NCBI GenBank assembly: GCA_019914945.1
Contig: CM034100.1
Span: 199,209 to 263,208, forward strand
Length of the DNA stretch: 64,000 bases
Direction of reading: 5' to 3'
Origin: Typha latifolia
Taxonomy: Eukaryota > Streptophyta > Magnoliopsida > Poales > Typhaceae
This document shows positions 27,201 to 39,000 of the stretch, in pieces. Below the pieces are notes generated by a model. It was not told the origin of the DNA. It saw only the letters and a list, made by a program, of their open reading frames with translations, and ran no database searches. The first letter of the stretch is position 1. Every line of letters starts with the position of its first letter. The translations under genes were made by a program, and so were the position numbers.

Positions 27201-28467
27201 GTTTGCAACCGCCACACACTCTGTTGGGGACAAGTTATCAGTAAGGTTCTAAATGCTCAGTAGCAAGATATTGATCGTTGCATCAACTGGTAATTATTGA
27301 AAGCAACAAACCTATATCCTCTTGGTAAAACCTGCACAGGAGCATAAGGATTATAGGGAGGCACACCCAAACTATCTTGAATAGCTCTTGCTAGATCTTC
27401 ATCATTACTTCCCTTCCCATTATGTTCTGCAAGGATCGGAAGCAAATGACCAAATGCTTTGTCATGGGCAAGGAAGTTTAGAAATCAATGCAACTCTTGA
27501 GTAGCAAGTAGATTAACTAGTATGGAGCAAATAGAAAACCAAAATTTGACATATGAAGAGCTCTGAACATACTTTTTGAGTTTTTACTATCCTCTGCGAG
27601 AGAAAGTGCAATTGCACGATCTAAGTCTTCATTTTCAGCTTTGGATTGGTCATCCTGATGACAGCTTGCCGCAAAATAATGTCATGCATCAGTACAAGAA
27701 AACATAATTAGCGGGCAAAAAGGCATATAAGAAACTCTCCTTTAACATTCCTTCAAATAATAACAATTCGTTGCTATAAAATCTGTCTCTCTTAAACCTC
27801 AACTGGCGATTCCTAGCACAGAACAATCTGACATGCAATTTCTATTCCCCAGGTAGAAATTGAATGAAAATTACCACTGATCTGATTGGTTTATGCCGAA
27901 ACATGTTATCTTCCCCCATCACTCGTGGATGCCCATTTGACTCTCCATGACGCCTCCCCTTAAAAAACTTGCAAAGCCACTTCATGAAGCAAGATCTTCT
28001 ATCATTACATGATGGAGTTATGTTCCCTGGGTGCAAAATTGAGAACCACATCATAAGCAAGAGGGAGACATCAAAATAGGAAATGTGCTGTTAAAGATGA
28101 TCAAAGAGACGAGAACAGGTATTCAAGCCGACCAGAGCCCCTTTGTTCACTTAATTATAAATCCAAAATAATCGTAATGCTCCCTCCGAAGCTAACTCTC
28201 CTTTACTTAAATATAACCAGACAACTTTATCTAAATTTTTTTTTTCCCGTGCAGCTCCAAATATAATCAGATCATACACCCAATTTTCATCTATAAATAA
28301 AAGACAATTAATTAGGAACCAGAAACCATCGGAGATCTTTCCATAATAAGCAATTCCAGATCAAATTGTCTTACTCGGTAATCAAAGTGGCATAGAGGGT
28401 CTCGGTTACCGTGATTGCAAGGGCGAGAGAGGCGCGATGCAAAGCCATCGGAGTTGGAAGAATCCAT
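24232..28467 (-). CDS. DAR2: DA1-related protein 2-like (UIM-LIM-peptidase)
   Basis: Twelve exons on the minus strand: 28410-28467, 27875-28026, 27573-27654, 27312-27426, 27100-27220, 26874-26957, 26454-26570, 26083-26295, 25946-26008, 25742-25857, 25164-25222 and 24232-24554, joining to 500 aa. Two ubiquitin-interacting-like helices ([15 protein letters not shown] near 79-93 and [14 protein letters not shown] near 106-119) are followed by a LIM zinc-binding region from Cys138 ([20 protein letters not shown]..), a second Cys/His cluster, and a C-terminal peptidase domain with the zinc motif HELMH (383-387). DA1-family proteins are ubiquitin-activated peptidases that limit organ growth. Phrases such as [23 protein letters not shown] and [15 protein letters not shown] favour DAR2 over DA1. 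I chose the ATG at 28467 because its exon joins in frame to MKWLCKFF and gives the Ser-rich head seen in DAR2; the inner Met at 27985 is the alternative. Confidence 0.9.
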
Positions 28468-28497
28468 CGGAGGAGCAGAGAGGCGCGATGCAAAGCC
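28427..28497. repeat. 20-bp direct repeat at the DAR2-like start
   Basis: GAGAGGCGCGATGCAAAGCC occurs at 28427-28446 and again at 28478-28497, 51 bases apart. On the minus strand both copies code for GFASRLS in the same frame, one before and one after the chosen start codon. Confidence 0.9.
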
Positions 28498-28629
28498 GCC
28501 AAGAAAAGGCACTTTCGATTGCTGCGGGGAAGAGGAGAGAGAGGTGGGGATAGAAAGGAAAGGATTGGAGGCGGTGAGGGGAGAAGAGTTGCCCAACCAC
28601 AAGGCATCTTAGAAAAGCTAAGAGAGAAT

Positions 28630-28637
28630 TTTATATA
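28630..28637 (-). promoter_or_regulatory. TATA box candidate for the DAR2-like gene
   Basis: The minus strand reads TATATAAA, about 165 bases before the chosen ATG at 28467. Transcription would start near 28600-28607, so an out-of-frame ATG at 28604 would be at the very 5' end of the message or outside it. Confidence 0.45.
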
Positions 28638-28721
28638 GATCGAAAGGAGAAGGGAGAAAGCTGGAGGAGATGGAGAATATGTGATGGGAGGAAGGGAAAG
28701 CAAGAGATTCTTCTCTCCAAA

Positions 28722-28760
<39 letters not shown>

Positions 28761-29453
28761 CGAGCTGGACGAAGAGAGATGCGGGAAGAACACGCTTGGT
28801 GGGAATTTTGAATAAAGGCGACGAGGTGGGTGGTACTGGGGCGGCAAGGCAAGCAGCTAATTTTGGATATATTCTTCTTCTTTTTTTCGCTTTTTTTTAA
28901 TCATTTAAATCATCAACAAGTACCTTGTCTTTTTATCTTGAAGAACCTTTAGCCTTTAACCTCAGCAGCCAATGTTGTGTGAAGAATCTTCACATATTTG
29001 TAAATATCCATGTCAGTAAATCGAATGGGATTTGATGCCACAAGTTTTTATCAACTAACTCTCTTTGGTTCAATAAACGTAAATAAACCACTCAGAATCA
29101 GAAGTGCAAGTCTTTATCGCGAAAACAATAGGGCATAAGCTTAGTAAGCTAATTAATATATGTACGACTGCTTCTCGATGCACATGCATCAAGTCAGGGA
29201 GTCAACTTCAATCTTACATAAGCAATAGTAATTGTAAAGCATAGTAAACCAAATTGGAATTGGAATTGGAATTGAGCTAGAAATCATTACAATTTACAAT
29301 GTACATAAGCGCTTGCTGAGTTGGGGCTCTAAGCAAAAAGCTAGCCAACACGATGAGACGACTCTTGTTTATTGGAGGAAGCCTCCTCCCAAACTAGGGA
29401 GGGATCACGGGTTTTTGTCTTTGGCCTTTTTCTGGATCTCTCCATCATCATCA
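28638..29453. other. DAR2-like promoter and 3' flank of the MIZ1-like gene
   Basis: Contains a (GA)n microsatellite at about 28725-28754 and four AATTGG units near 29252-29273. No supported gene was seen. Confidence 0.5.
28725..28754. repeat. (GA)n microsatellite
   Basis: About 15 GA dinucleotides, some 90 bases upstream of the TATA candidate of the DAR2-like gene. Confidence 0.95.
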
Positions 29454-30215
29454 TTAGCCAGTCCGCAGCAAGAAGACGCTGAGTTCTTGAGCTGGGCTCT
29501 CGCTACCAGGATCGATGAGATGATACGAGACCGAGTCTCTGGACCCCACCACCCTCTCGTAGCAGGCTCTCATGTATATCACCTCCTCTTGATCCCCTCC
29601 TCCAGGAAACGACAAAACCCCCGCCCCGGCCGTCATCGTCCTCACCATCTCCAAGATCCGACGGTCCCTATCCGTCAGCCTCCTCCTGACGGCGTACCCG
29701 AGCTTCCTGCCGTTGAGGTAGGCCCTCCATACGTGGCGGTGGCACTGGAGGGCGATGCGGAGGAGGCCGGCGCGCATCTCGAGGGCGAGGAGAGGGGTGG
29801 GGATGGGGAGGTCGAAGAGGAACGGGGGAGGAGTGGAGGGGTCGCGCTGGACGCAGAGGGAGACGCGGTGGCCGCGGCGGCGGTGGCCGAAGAGGGTGCC
29901 GACGATGACGGAGTTGTGGTGATGAGAATGGTGGCGGTGCGAGTGGTGATGGTCGTGGGTGACATCGGAGGCGGCGGGGTCGAGGAGGCTCTCCTCTTCT
30001 TGGGGTTCTTCTCCTCCTTTTTTTCCTTCTTGCTGTTGTTGTCCTTGAGAGGGTTCTTGATGGTGGTGGTGGTGGTGGTGGTGGAAGAGCTCGGAGAAGG
30101 AGAAAATGAGGCGGCTCTTGGCGGTTGCCGTAGCTGTTGTTGTGGTGGGCCTGGAGGAGGAGGTGGAGAAGCAGCAGAAGAGCCTGCGGCGGAGATGGTC
30201 GATCGTCTTCTTCAT
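29454..30215 (-). CDS. MIZU-KUSSEI 1-like protein (DUF617)
   Basis: Intronless 253-residue protein. The N-terminal third is low-complexity, with Thr/Ala runs, eight consecutive His near residues 45-52, a Gln-rich stretch and a further His-rich block. From about residue 102 it has the MIZ1/DUF617 domain: SVIVGTLFGHRRRGHRVSLCVQ, then LLALEMRAGLLRIALQC, GRKLGYAVRR, ERVVGSRDSVSYHLIDPGS and a closing QELSVFLLRT. The founding member, MIZ1, is needed for root hydrotropism in Arabidopsis and associates with the endoplasmic reticulum; the molecular activity of the domain is not established. Plants carry many paralogues, so a function in hydrotropism cannot be assumed. The gene is GC-rich and its complement is open for 365 codons on the plus strand, which I take as a compositional shadow. 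Confidence 0.92.
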   Translation of the reverse strand: MKKTIDHLRRRLFCCFSTSSSRPTTTTATATAKSRLIFSFSELFHHHHHHHHQEPSQGQQQQEGKKGGEEPQEEESLLDPAASDVTHDHHHSHRHHSHHHNSVIVGTLFGHRRRGHRVSLCVQRDPSTPPPFLFDLPIPTPLLALEMRAGLLRIALQCHRHVWRAYLNGRKLGYAVRRRLTDRDRRILEMVRTMTAGAGVLSFPGGGDQEEVIYMRACYERVVGSRDSVSYHLIDPGSESPAQELSVFLLRTG

Positions 30216-30990
30216 GATTGGTTTCTAGAGAGAGAGAGAGAAATGGGTTTGGGATCGTACTGCGGTCACTTGGGAATTAACGAGAAGAGGAGAAGGCTAA
30301 CGGTGCGTGGGACCTCAACAGAGAGAGTTCGTTACGTCCTGCGTTCCGGCGGGAAAAGGGATATACGTACGGACACTTGGATGATGTGCCATCATCTAAG
30401 CCGTGAGTGAGAGGTAGGGAGAAGAAGATGCGGGCTGCAACGCCACCAAATCAGTAGAAAGTTGGTAAGAGTTCGGCGCCTCGAAAGTCGTGCGGGCTCT
30501 AATTCATGCAACCATTACAATAAGACAGTTCATGAGATGAGATATATTGATGCAGTACTGAAAGAGTACGTTATCTCTACACATAGTTATCATCGATTTC
30601 GCTGTCACACCAAATTGACAGCCGAAAGAAGGATTTACAATCAATTTCCACATGTTCAATATAATTCACGAGTTGCGTAGGTTTTCTTCTTTTGTTTTTC
30701 TAATAACCGGAAGAAAATAATAATAGATCACACAAACATCAGATACTACTACATTTCTCGGTAAATGCTTCACCAGAGAATAAAAGTGTTTATCTACAAC
30801 TAGGGTCCTATCGTATCAAATTCTGCAAGAGCTAACCAGACTTACGAGAAGAGCTGCCGCTCTACTCATCTTACCATGAGTATCGGACAGGACAAGCCGT
30901 TAAGCCAACAAATAACTGTACAAATAAATGAATGTTACACAAATACCAACACATTGCTCCCAAGCAGCTGTGTTGGTTTTGAAGGCTATA
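30216..30990. other. MIZ1-like promoter and 3' flank of ATG1
   Basis: A short (GA)n lies just upstream of the MIZ1-like start. The rest is unremarkable intergenic DNA with no supported gene. Confidence 0.5.
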
Positions 30991-33900
30991 CTAATCGTGG
31001 GACTTGAGGGGCATTCTCTGCTTCTCCGGATGCAACTGTCGTTGCCTAGTCTTAAGGACATCAATGTATTGGCGAATGCGGTAACGATCCGAATTTGTGA
31101 GGGAGAAAGGTGGGTTGAGGTCAAGAGTGGGGGCTTCCACCAGGAGGAAATACAGCAAGCATGCTGCTTTCGAATACCGGATTGCAGCTCTCTCTGCATT
31201 TCCCATCATCTCATCAACCTGTATTGATAGCAAAACATAAACGTGCTTGATTAGAATGCTCAGTTCTGGTCATATCAATTAAAGAAAGCAGTAACTATTC
31301 ATGCCCATTCTTTTAATTGATCAAATGATTCTGGACCCAAGACGTTACAAATCTCTAACAGTTCTAGAAAGATAACAAGCCCTCACAACCGCCAATAACA
31401 ATCTGCAGTTTTTCCTATTTTGTAGACCAAGGTATCAGACTAATCAATAGCAATGGATTCAAATTAAGGAGAGTCATCAAGAATTACTCACGGCGCCATG
31501 CCTTCCTGATGTGAGAGCACACTGAAATATTATCTCAATTGCATCTGGCATTTCTGTAGCATCTGCGTGTTAATTTTTAATTCAGTCAATTTTTGCCAAC
31601 TATGATTAAACTCAAACTAGTAACCCAGAGATACTCTACAGCTTGCCATTAGAAAAAAAAAAAAGAACATACCAGCTATCTGACCGATATCTGTCGCAAG
31701 TTCTTCAGCATGGTCAACTTCAAGAAGAAAATCTGTTTCGATCTGTGTGCATACAGTATCAGGCAATTGAGAGTTTGTGGAGGAATGGGAAGCATCCCCA
31801 CTGGCTTCCCTTTTTTTCACCTCCTGCGATGGGCTTCCTCCAATAGCCGAGGCTGCCTGAGCATGGCAAATGTGCATTGCTTGCTTCCAGATTGCAAGTA
31901 TTACTAGCTGCACGGAGAATGCTTCCAATTTTGTACCATTTGCAATCTTGCCACAAAAAGAAACCATGTCAACTCATAATCTTCCTTATTTGAAGAAATG
32001 ATATCCGAGGCCAAAGAATTGAAAAAGAAAGGGAGAACTGCAGATTGAGTTGAACGCTCAACTTAGGCTATAAAAAGAGGAAAACTTAAAAATAATCTAT
32101 GAATAAAACCAGTGTACTAATGATCAGCTGACTAAACAAGCAAATCAGTAAAGAGAACAGAATGCAACTATCATGGATGAAATGGCAAAACCACAGAATG
32201 TAAATGCACAAATGGTGGAATGAGCATGTCACTAGAAAGGCATGATTTAATTGCCTCATACTCCTCAGTATAAAAACATTAACTCCAGGCATCTGCTGAT
32301 TATCAGACTGAAAATTATGTCATTTCAAAAGTTCTAATATAAAATCACACAATATAAAAGATGAGAAGCAAAAGTGACCTATCCATCACAAGTCTTACCT
32401 CTTCTTTCACTAACTCGGTTATGACAGATGCATACTGTTGCAGTGATCTTATCCTTGTCATGAAATGTGCAGATGGTTGATCCAAATGATCTCCCATATC
32501 TGTGGATCCTTGTGAAGTACCAGATGCTGGAGAACTGTGACTTCCCAGGCTTCCAATGGAACGGGGTCTGCTGATTGGTGCACCAGTAATTTCCATTGGT
32601 GTACTTACTGCACTGAATCTTGGAGATCGAATTGGTGAACCTTCTGATTTGCATGGAGAATTGCGTGTCCTGAATGCACTTACTGGAGAAGTTGATATCT
32701 CTGGGGCTGGCCCAGACACAATTACATAATCCTGATCTACAAACTCTAATGAATCAGAGACCACAGAATCTACAGTTGGGGTGAAAAGAAGAAAATTAGC
32801 ACCAGCCATACACAATTTGGAAAGAGAGATGATAAATATAGTGCTTGGCACCTTTCCGAGAGATACTATCAGCAGCTTGTTCCAATGAAATGCTGGCCTC
32901 TTTGGGTTTTCCACTGAAAGAATCATGTTTATACCCAGCACCTTCCTTTTTATTATTTGAACTGTATCTGGAAGTAAGACCTACATTTTTGGATGGACTA
33001 AAATCAGGAGTTTTATCTGATCTCGTACCAAGAGAAAACCCATAAGAGATCCTCATTGATCTCCTGTTCATAGGTTGATCTTGCGCACTGGACTCATCAT
33101 CTAATGGGAAAGGCATGCAATCTTCCTGAGAACTTTCTCCTGAAGGCCTTGCTAGACTGCTCTCAATCAATGGAAAGCCATCTCTTGTGTCAGACAATGT
33201 TCGGCTGCTCATACAAGGCATAAGATTATATATTTGATACTCAAAAAGGTGATAGTGGAAGCATATTAACAGTCAAGTGGTTTCTTACCTAAATGTTCCA
33301 TCCAAAATGGGTTCTGACAAAAATTGGTGGTTTAGAAACTCTTCAATTGTAATGCGTTCCACTGGAAGTATTTGATGTGTTAGAATCACAATAGAGGTGA
33401 AGCACTTTAGCAACAAATTGAGAATTGCCGGTTCAAGTAAGAACCTAATATGAATTTAAACTAACTGAGAAGTTAAATATTCTTCTTGTAAACAGAGAAA
33501 TCCATGCCTGGTTTGCGCCTTAGTAACTTTCTGCACAAATCAATGCAATCATGGCTTAGATTGTTATCGACCGGAAAAGATAGCTCATTTGACTTCACTA
33601 TGTTCTGCAACAACTGTCAAAAAGAAGAGTTTTATATTATTGGCAATATTCTGTTCTTTAATATCACACAAGTGATGAAGTGAGACAAACCTGCATCTGA
33701 TTATTTCCATCAAATGGAGTTTTCCCTGTCACTAATTGAAACAAAATAACACCAGCGCTCCAGAGATCTGCCTGTTCTGCCAGGTAAGTGGATTTAAGAC
33801 CAAGTTAAGAGAATGAACATCATAAATCTTATGTGCTGACAGGCAGGGGTGTCACCTTTGTATCATACTTCTGATTTTGCATGACTTCTGGAGCCATGTA

Positions 33901-36900
33901 AAGGGGGGAACCACACATTGTTTCAGCCAGATCACGAGGTTGCAAAGATCTGCTTGAGAAATTTGATAAAAACAAAGACACATCATTCAAGCAGTAACAA
34001 AGCGATTTTGAAATGCCAAGTCAGTGAAAATTATATAACCGAGCTCAAGGCTTCAAATATTAAAACATAATATGAGATGAAGAAATTTTCGACATGGATG
34101 ATGATAATCAGCAAAAGTATCCTAGTTTCTTTCAATACATATTGGGTCAGCTTTGGGAAACTCTTACTTGAGACTTGAGAGCTTCAGGGAAAAACTGACC
34201 AGGTTTCTGGACCAACTATCAACCCACATTGGCTCTCATGGATTGGTATCTATCATAGCCAAGGTCGATCTTAGAAGGATTTAGATGGCTTAATTTTGTG
34301 TAAAAAGATATACCTTATTGGTGACAATTTAAAATTGAGCAACGCAACTCACAACATTACTATGGTCATGTAAAGACACTATGAATATAACTATATAAGG
34401 ATATGAGAAGTAAATATAAGAAGTGAAAGAAAAACATGATTGATAGAGAACTAAGTCTGGAAACAAAGAGAAGTTTTGGTATTAATTAACTCATATATTT
34501 TATGATGTAAGATACTAAGAATGTCAGCAAGTATATCGTATTCCCATCAACTATAGCATGGGCAAATTTTGGTCCTTCAGGTGGCAGAAACTAGTACTAT
34601 TATATCATATACCAGAATGAACAAAATAACGAACCTTGCTAAACCAAAGTCAGCTATCTTCAATACAGAGTATTCTTCATGCGCTGTGAGAAGAAGATTC
34701 TGTGGAAATAATCAACTTTAGAATATAAATAACTGAACAAGACTGATAAAAGCAAACAAGCTGGTATAAGATCAAATCAATCTGTCAATAAGAACCTTAC
34801 AATCAAGCAAAAGACTTATAAAATTGATGCAAGCAAGTATATCTACATTAACAGAAGCTGCATAGAAAGAGGAAAAGATGCTTATTTCCCATTAGAAATA
34901 GATATCATAACAGGAAGATAAGTCAAGAACACAGAGATCCTAAAGAAAGTGAAAAATTCTAAAATTGTAACAGATACAGTTTAGCATAATCGGAACTATA
35001 AATACAAATCCGTGAATGATAAACCCTTCCTGTTTAACCATATAATCCAGGGCGTGTAACATCATTAGCAACTTCTCTTTATAAGGAAAGGAAAAAAAAT
35101 TAATTTACGGCCCAAAATAAGAAAAGCTGTCAAATTCAAATTGGTCATCCTTTCTAGGGACTTGTACAGGGAATCACCTAACTGCATCTAGTACTTCAAT
35201 CTAATGGGCATTCGGTTAAGAGTCCATGATTTGATCTGCAATATTTACAAGGCTTCATCAAAATTTAAGTACTAACAACTAAAGTCATATTATGGTCCAA
35301 AAGGCATCCGCACTACATTTTTCTTAACAGGACTACCAAGATCTTTGTTTTTCATCGCTCTATCAAATAGGTGATACGAAAATTGATAAGTTTACATTAA
35401 GGAGCACCAATACATCAGACGTCAATAAATAGGTGCCTTAAATCTTAGTCGACTCTTTTTAACCCAATGGAGAAGGGTGAGAAAGATACTTTGGGGAGAA
35501 GGGGGCTTAATCCAAGGTGACAATATCTGTCATAATGTCACTAACAAACACTACTAAATAGGAAGGCTAACAAGAAGATACAACCAAATCCAAGAATCCA
35601 AAAAATTAACTTCTATTGAATGCTAAATGATAAAGGGATGTTATGATGCACGAGGCTCCAACAAATGCATGGCCTGAGGAAAAGCATTGTAATAACATCT
35701 AGATACTAATACAGAAAACCAAGGGTTCAGAAATAAGCACAATCTCAGGAAATGGTCCTATAGCTTGCATTTGAAGGGGAATAACAAGAACACATACTAA
35801 AGGGCTGGAATTTAAGTACACATAGAAAGTTAACTATTAGCAATATAGGGAACAAACCTGTGGCTTCAGGTCTCTGTGAACCACATTGTTATCACGAAGT
35901 ACCTGCAAACCAGATGCTGTAATAGAACAAAACATAAGGAAGAAAGAAAACTAGATTTTTTCCACAAAAACATAATGTGTACATGATAAGTTGATAACAC
36001 CTTAAATTTGAATATCTTCTAACTAACTAACAATTAGAAGATCATAATACCTAATTGTCGGATGAAATGCTTCGCAGTTGCTTCTGGAACTTTTCCATGG
36101 CGTTGTATGTACTTAGATAAATCACCGCCTCGGCAATACTCCAATATGTGATATATTCTCCCAGGGCCCTATAATAACATGACAAAAGAGACATACAAAA
36201 AATAATAAATGATTAATAAACAAGATTGCTGCAATGTATCAGTTGATAGATGTCTCTTTCTTTCCGTATTTTGAGAAATCATAGATCATATGCATATAGA
36301 TGATAACAACAAATAGAATAAAAGAAGAGCATCAAATTCCTTATCAACAAAAGAAATAATCTGTCTTTCCCATTGATCTAAGTCATTTTTGCTCCTATAC
36401 CTTGTAATGCATTAACCTGAATTGAAGTTTACCTTACACATGAGCTATCTAGTTTCCGCTGAACAGCTCCGAATCATCTAAAACCATTTTATCTCTGTTT
36501 ACGATGCCCAGACTTGCATTCTGCCAGAATATTTTCTTTTTCCTTCTTCCCTATCTATGTCTATTAACAAAATTCTATCTCAATGTAAAATTGTTTTATC
36601 ACTTTGTCTCGAAATTACATAGAATCCAGACCCACAGAGCATTGTTTGTCTAGTGGTTCTCCTACAAAACTTCTTTAGAGGTAAAATCACAAAATCGATG
36701 GGAAGATTATCGATCTTAAGCTACATGTGCAATATCCTCTTCAGCGCCTAAGGCCCTAAATATCTAAATCAACTTAACACAGCACATCATTTCTCTTCTC
36801 TACATTGAGGTCTAGTTATATAAAAGTACAATTGCACATATTCAATTGTAGACTTTTATATACTCAAATGAGATAAATGATCCTAATTACTAACATTCAC

Positions 36901-37903
36901 TGCTTTCTTGGAGCCATACAATTTTAATCTATTCAAACATTCCATACTTTTTCATATTCTACCAATTGACTCAAATGATCTCCATCATCCTTGACTGGAT
37001 TCATACAATACTAATCTTCTGAATAAACAATGCCATTTAGCAATTTATAAGCAACCTGAGATGCTACTTTGACTATGTACTATAAGTTCATTCTAAAGTT
37101 GGACTTAGTTAAGACATTCGCTGAAATACGCTACATCAACGGACAAATTCTATGGCCATCTCTATCTTCCTTACATAGTTTGTTGCTTTATGGTATAAGG
37201 GGAAGAGAATTTCGCAAACGGTCAACAGTTCAAACTAAGACTTATTTGATCTGTTCTTTCCTAAAACTAACATCAAAACTGTCCTCTGTATTAAAGGGCA
37301 ACTTGGTCTTCGACCACCCATAAGCATGTTTGAGACATCATCAGCTCCTTACCTTCCACAGATCTAAATATAAATTATCTTGTCCATCCCGGTCAAATGT
37401 CTCATTTTAGGTTGTTCGCTAGTGGGTATCTCAAACACACGCATACCTTCTCCAGTTACCTTGTCTTAAATCAGAAAAGTCGAAATCAAATTAATGCTCG
37501 ACTCCACTCCTCAATGTCGAGACATAGACAAGCTTTAAAATACCAACACAATCTAACATCCCCAAATTTACAGCACACAAAATAAGATTAACACAAAGAC
37601 GCGACTTTTGCAAAACAGAAAGATTCTTGGGAAAACCTGGACGAAGTCGTAGAAGTTTATGATATTAGGGTGGCTGATTCGTTTGAGGACGGAGGCCTCG
37701 AAGAGGAGGCTTTCTTGGAGCTTCTTGCTGAGCTTATCCATGGGGATCTCCTTCACCGCCACCTCCGTCCCCAGAACTCGGTGACGGCCTAACCACACCA
37801 CCGAGTACGACCCCGACCCTATCTGCCGGACAATCAAATAATCCCCCACTATTCGACCTCCAACTCCTCCTCCTCTTCTCCCCATCGTCATCGAAGTCGC
37901 CAT
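30991..37903 (-). CDS. ATG1: autophagy-related serine/threonine kinase ATG1
   Basis: Thirteen exons on the minus strand: 37637-37903, 36051-36168, 35858-35916, 34635-34699, 33856-33949, 33691-33771, 33508-33613, 33289-33361, 32852-33204, 32399-32769, 31673-31946, 31492-31562 and 30991-31218. They join to 719 aa. The N-terminal kinase domain shows the glycine loop [10 protein letters not shown] (28-37), Lys51 in VAVKEI, catalytic HRDLKPQN (142-149), DFG (165-167) and APE (189-191), all intact. A Ser-rich linker with SP sites follows, then a helical C-terminal region ([19 protein letters not shown]..) expected to bind ATG13 and membranes. ATG1 starts autophagosome formation with ATG13, ATG11 and ATG101. 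The full-length form with its C-terminal region matches the ATG1a/b/c type, not the truncated ATG1t. The intron between 33508 and 33361 has a GC donor. Intron 1, about 1.5 kb, has no gene. Confidence 0.95.
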
Positions 37904-37936
37904 CTTTTGAAACCCTAAAAATTTAGATATAGGTAG

Positions 37937-37938
<2 letters not shown>

Positions 37939-37981
<43 letters not shown>
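37939..37981. repeat. (GA)n microsatellite in ATG1 leader
   Basis: About 21 GA dinucleotides 36 bases upstream of the ATG1 start codon; it reads as (CT)n in the message, as often seen in plant leaders. Confidence 0.95.
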
Positions 37982-37982
<1 letters not shown>

Positions 37983-38455
37983 AATGGAAATTTAGAGTAG
38001 GATTGAATTGATAAGAGATTGGATGAGAGGGGCGATTTTGGGGAGGGGGAAGGGATCTGAAAGAGAAGGGAAGTCTTATTTTGTTTGCCCGTGCGCGTTG
38101 GTTTGCTCTTCCTACTTCGTTGTTTTTTGTGTGTTTTTTTGTATTAAAAAAAAAAGGTTATGATATCGTATAAGAACAGATAGAATTAGTATTAGTTTCA
38201 TATATAATCACGACTAGCGATTTTATAGTTGGATCAGGATGAGGTGTGAGAATGCTTCAGTTGAATTAAAAATGGGAGCCGGTTTATTCGGAGATATTCT
38301 TCTAAAATAATTGCGTTGTGACTTGTAACAAAATGATAAAACCCAAATACGAGGCAACCACAAGGATGTGGCAGCACGCCTTCTTTTAGCCCAACAATAG
38401 TCTATAGAGAAGTTTGAATTCCTTCCTTATCTAAGCAAGCCCTTAGCCCTCCCTT

Positions 38456-38504
38456 CTGGACTCTGGACTCTGGACTCTGGACTCTGGACTCTGGACTCTG
38501 AACT
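38456..38504. repeat. 7-bp minisatellite, 6 perfect units plus 1 variant
   Basis: Six perfect tandem copies of CTGGACT, then one copy with CTGAACT. It lies between the ATG1 promoter and the DGD2-like 3' end. Confidence 0.95.
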
Positions 38505-39000
38505 CTAGCCTACGTACGTATCTATGTCCAACTAACAATTAGAAGATGTGGATCATTTTTAAGCCCGATAACAAATAGATAACAACGCACGTACGTATTT
38601 TATGTCCGGCTCTTCTGGGAGTCATCCTCACCTCTGGCCTCTTGGGATGTTCCAACTGCACTTCATGGCATGGACTACAATATCCGATGCTGCAATAGTT
38701 GGTGTTATACCACCGAAAGTAAATTTCAACCAGTAACTTGTTTCTAACTATCACACAATTCTCAAGCTCTCATTAAATTCGGTACTTTATCAATATATGG
38801 AATAAGAAGAAGGATAATAGTAGTCTGACCCACAGTAAAAAAAAACCAACATATGAGCATCGTGTTTTCTGAAAGTCTAATCAAAAGCTATTACAAACAC
38901 AGCCCACACGCACACAACCAAAATTTGTTTTACAGAAGTATTCTTACACAAGAGTTTGTGGGAAGATCAAGAAAGCTAAGCCCCCATGCCATATAAATGG

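Larger units (their letters stand above)
37904..39000. other. ATG1 leader/promoter and DGD2-like 3' flank
   Basis: Includes a (GA)n tract at 37939-37981 in the presumed ATG1 leader and a 7-bp minisatellite at 38456-38504. No supported gene was seen. Confidence 0.5.

Noticed and set aside
29313..30410. Long plus-strand frame of 365 codons
   Set aside because: It is the complement of the GC-rich MIZ1-like gene. It reads as Val/Glu/Gly-rich low complexity, while the minus strand gives a full DUF617 domain.
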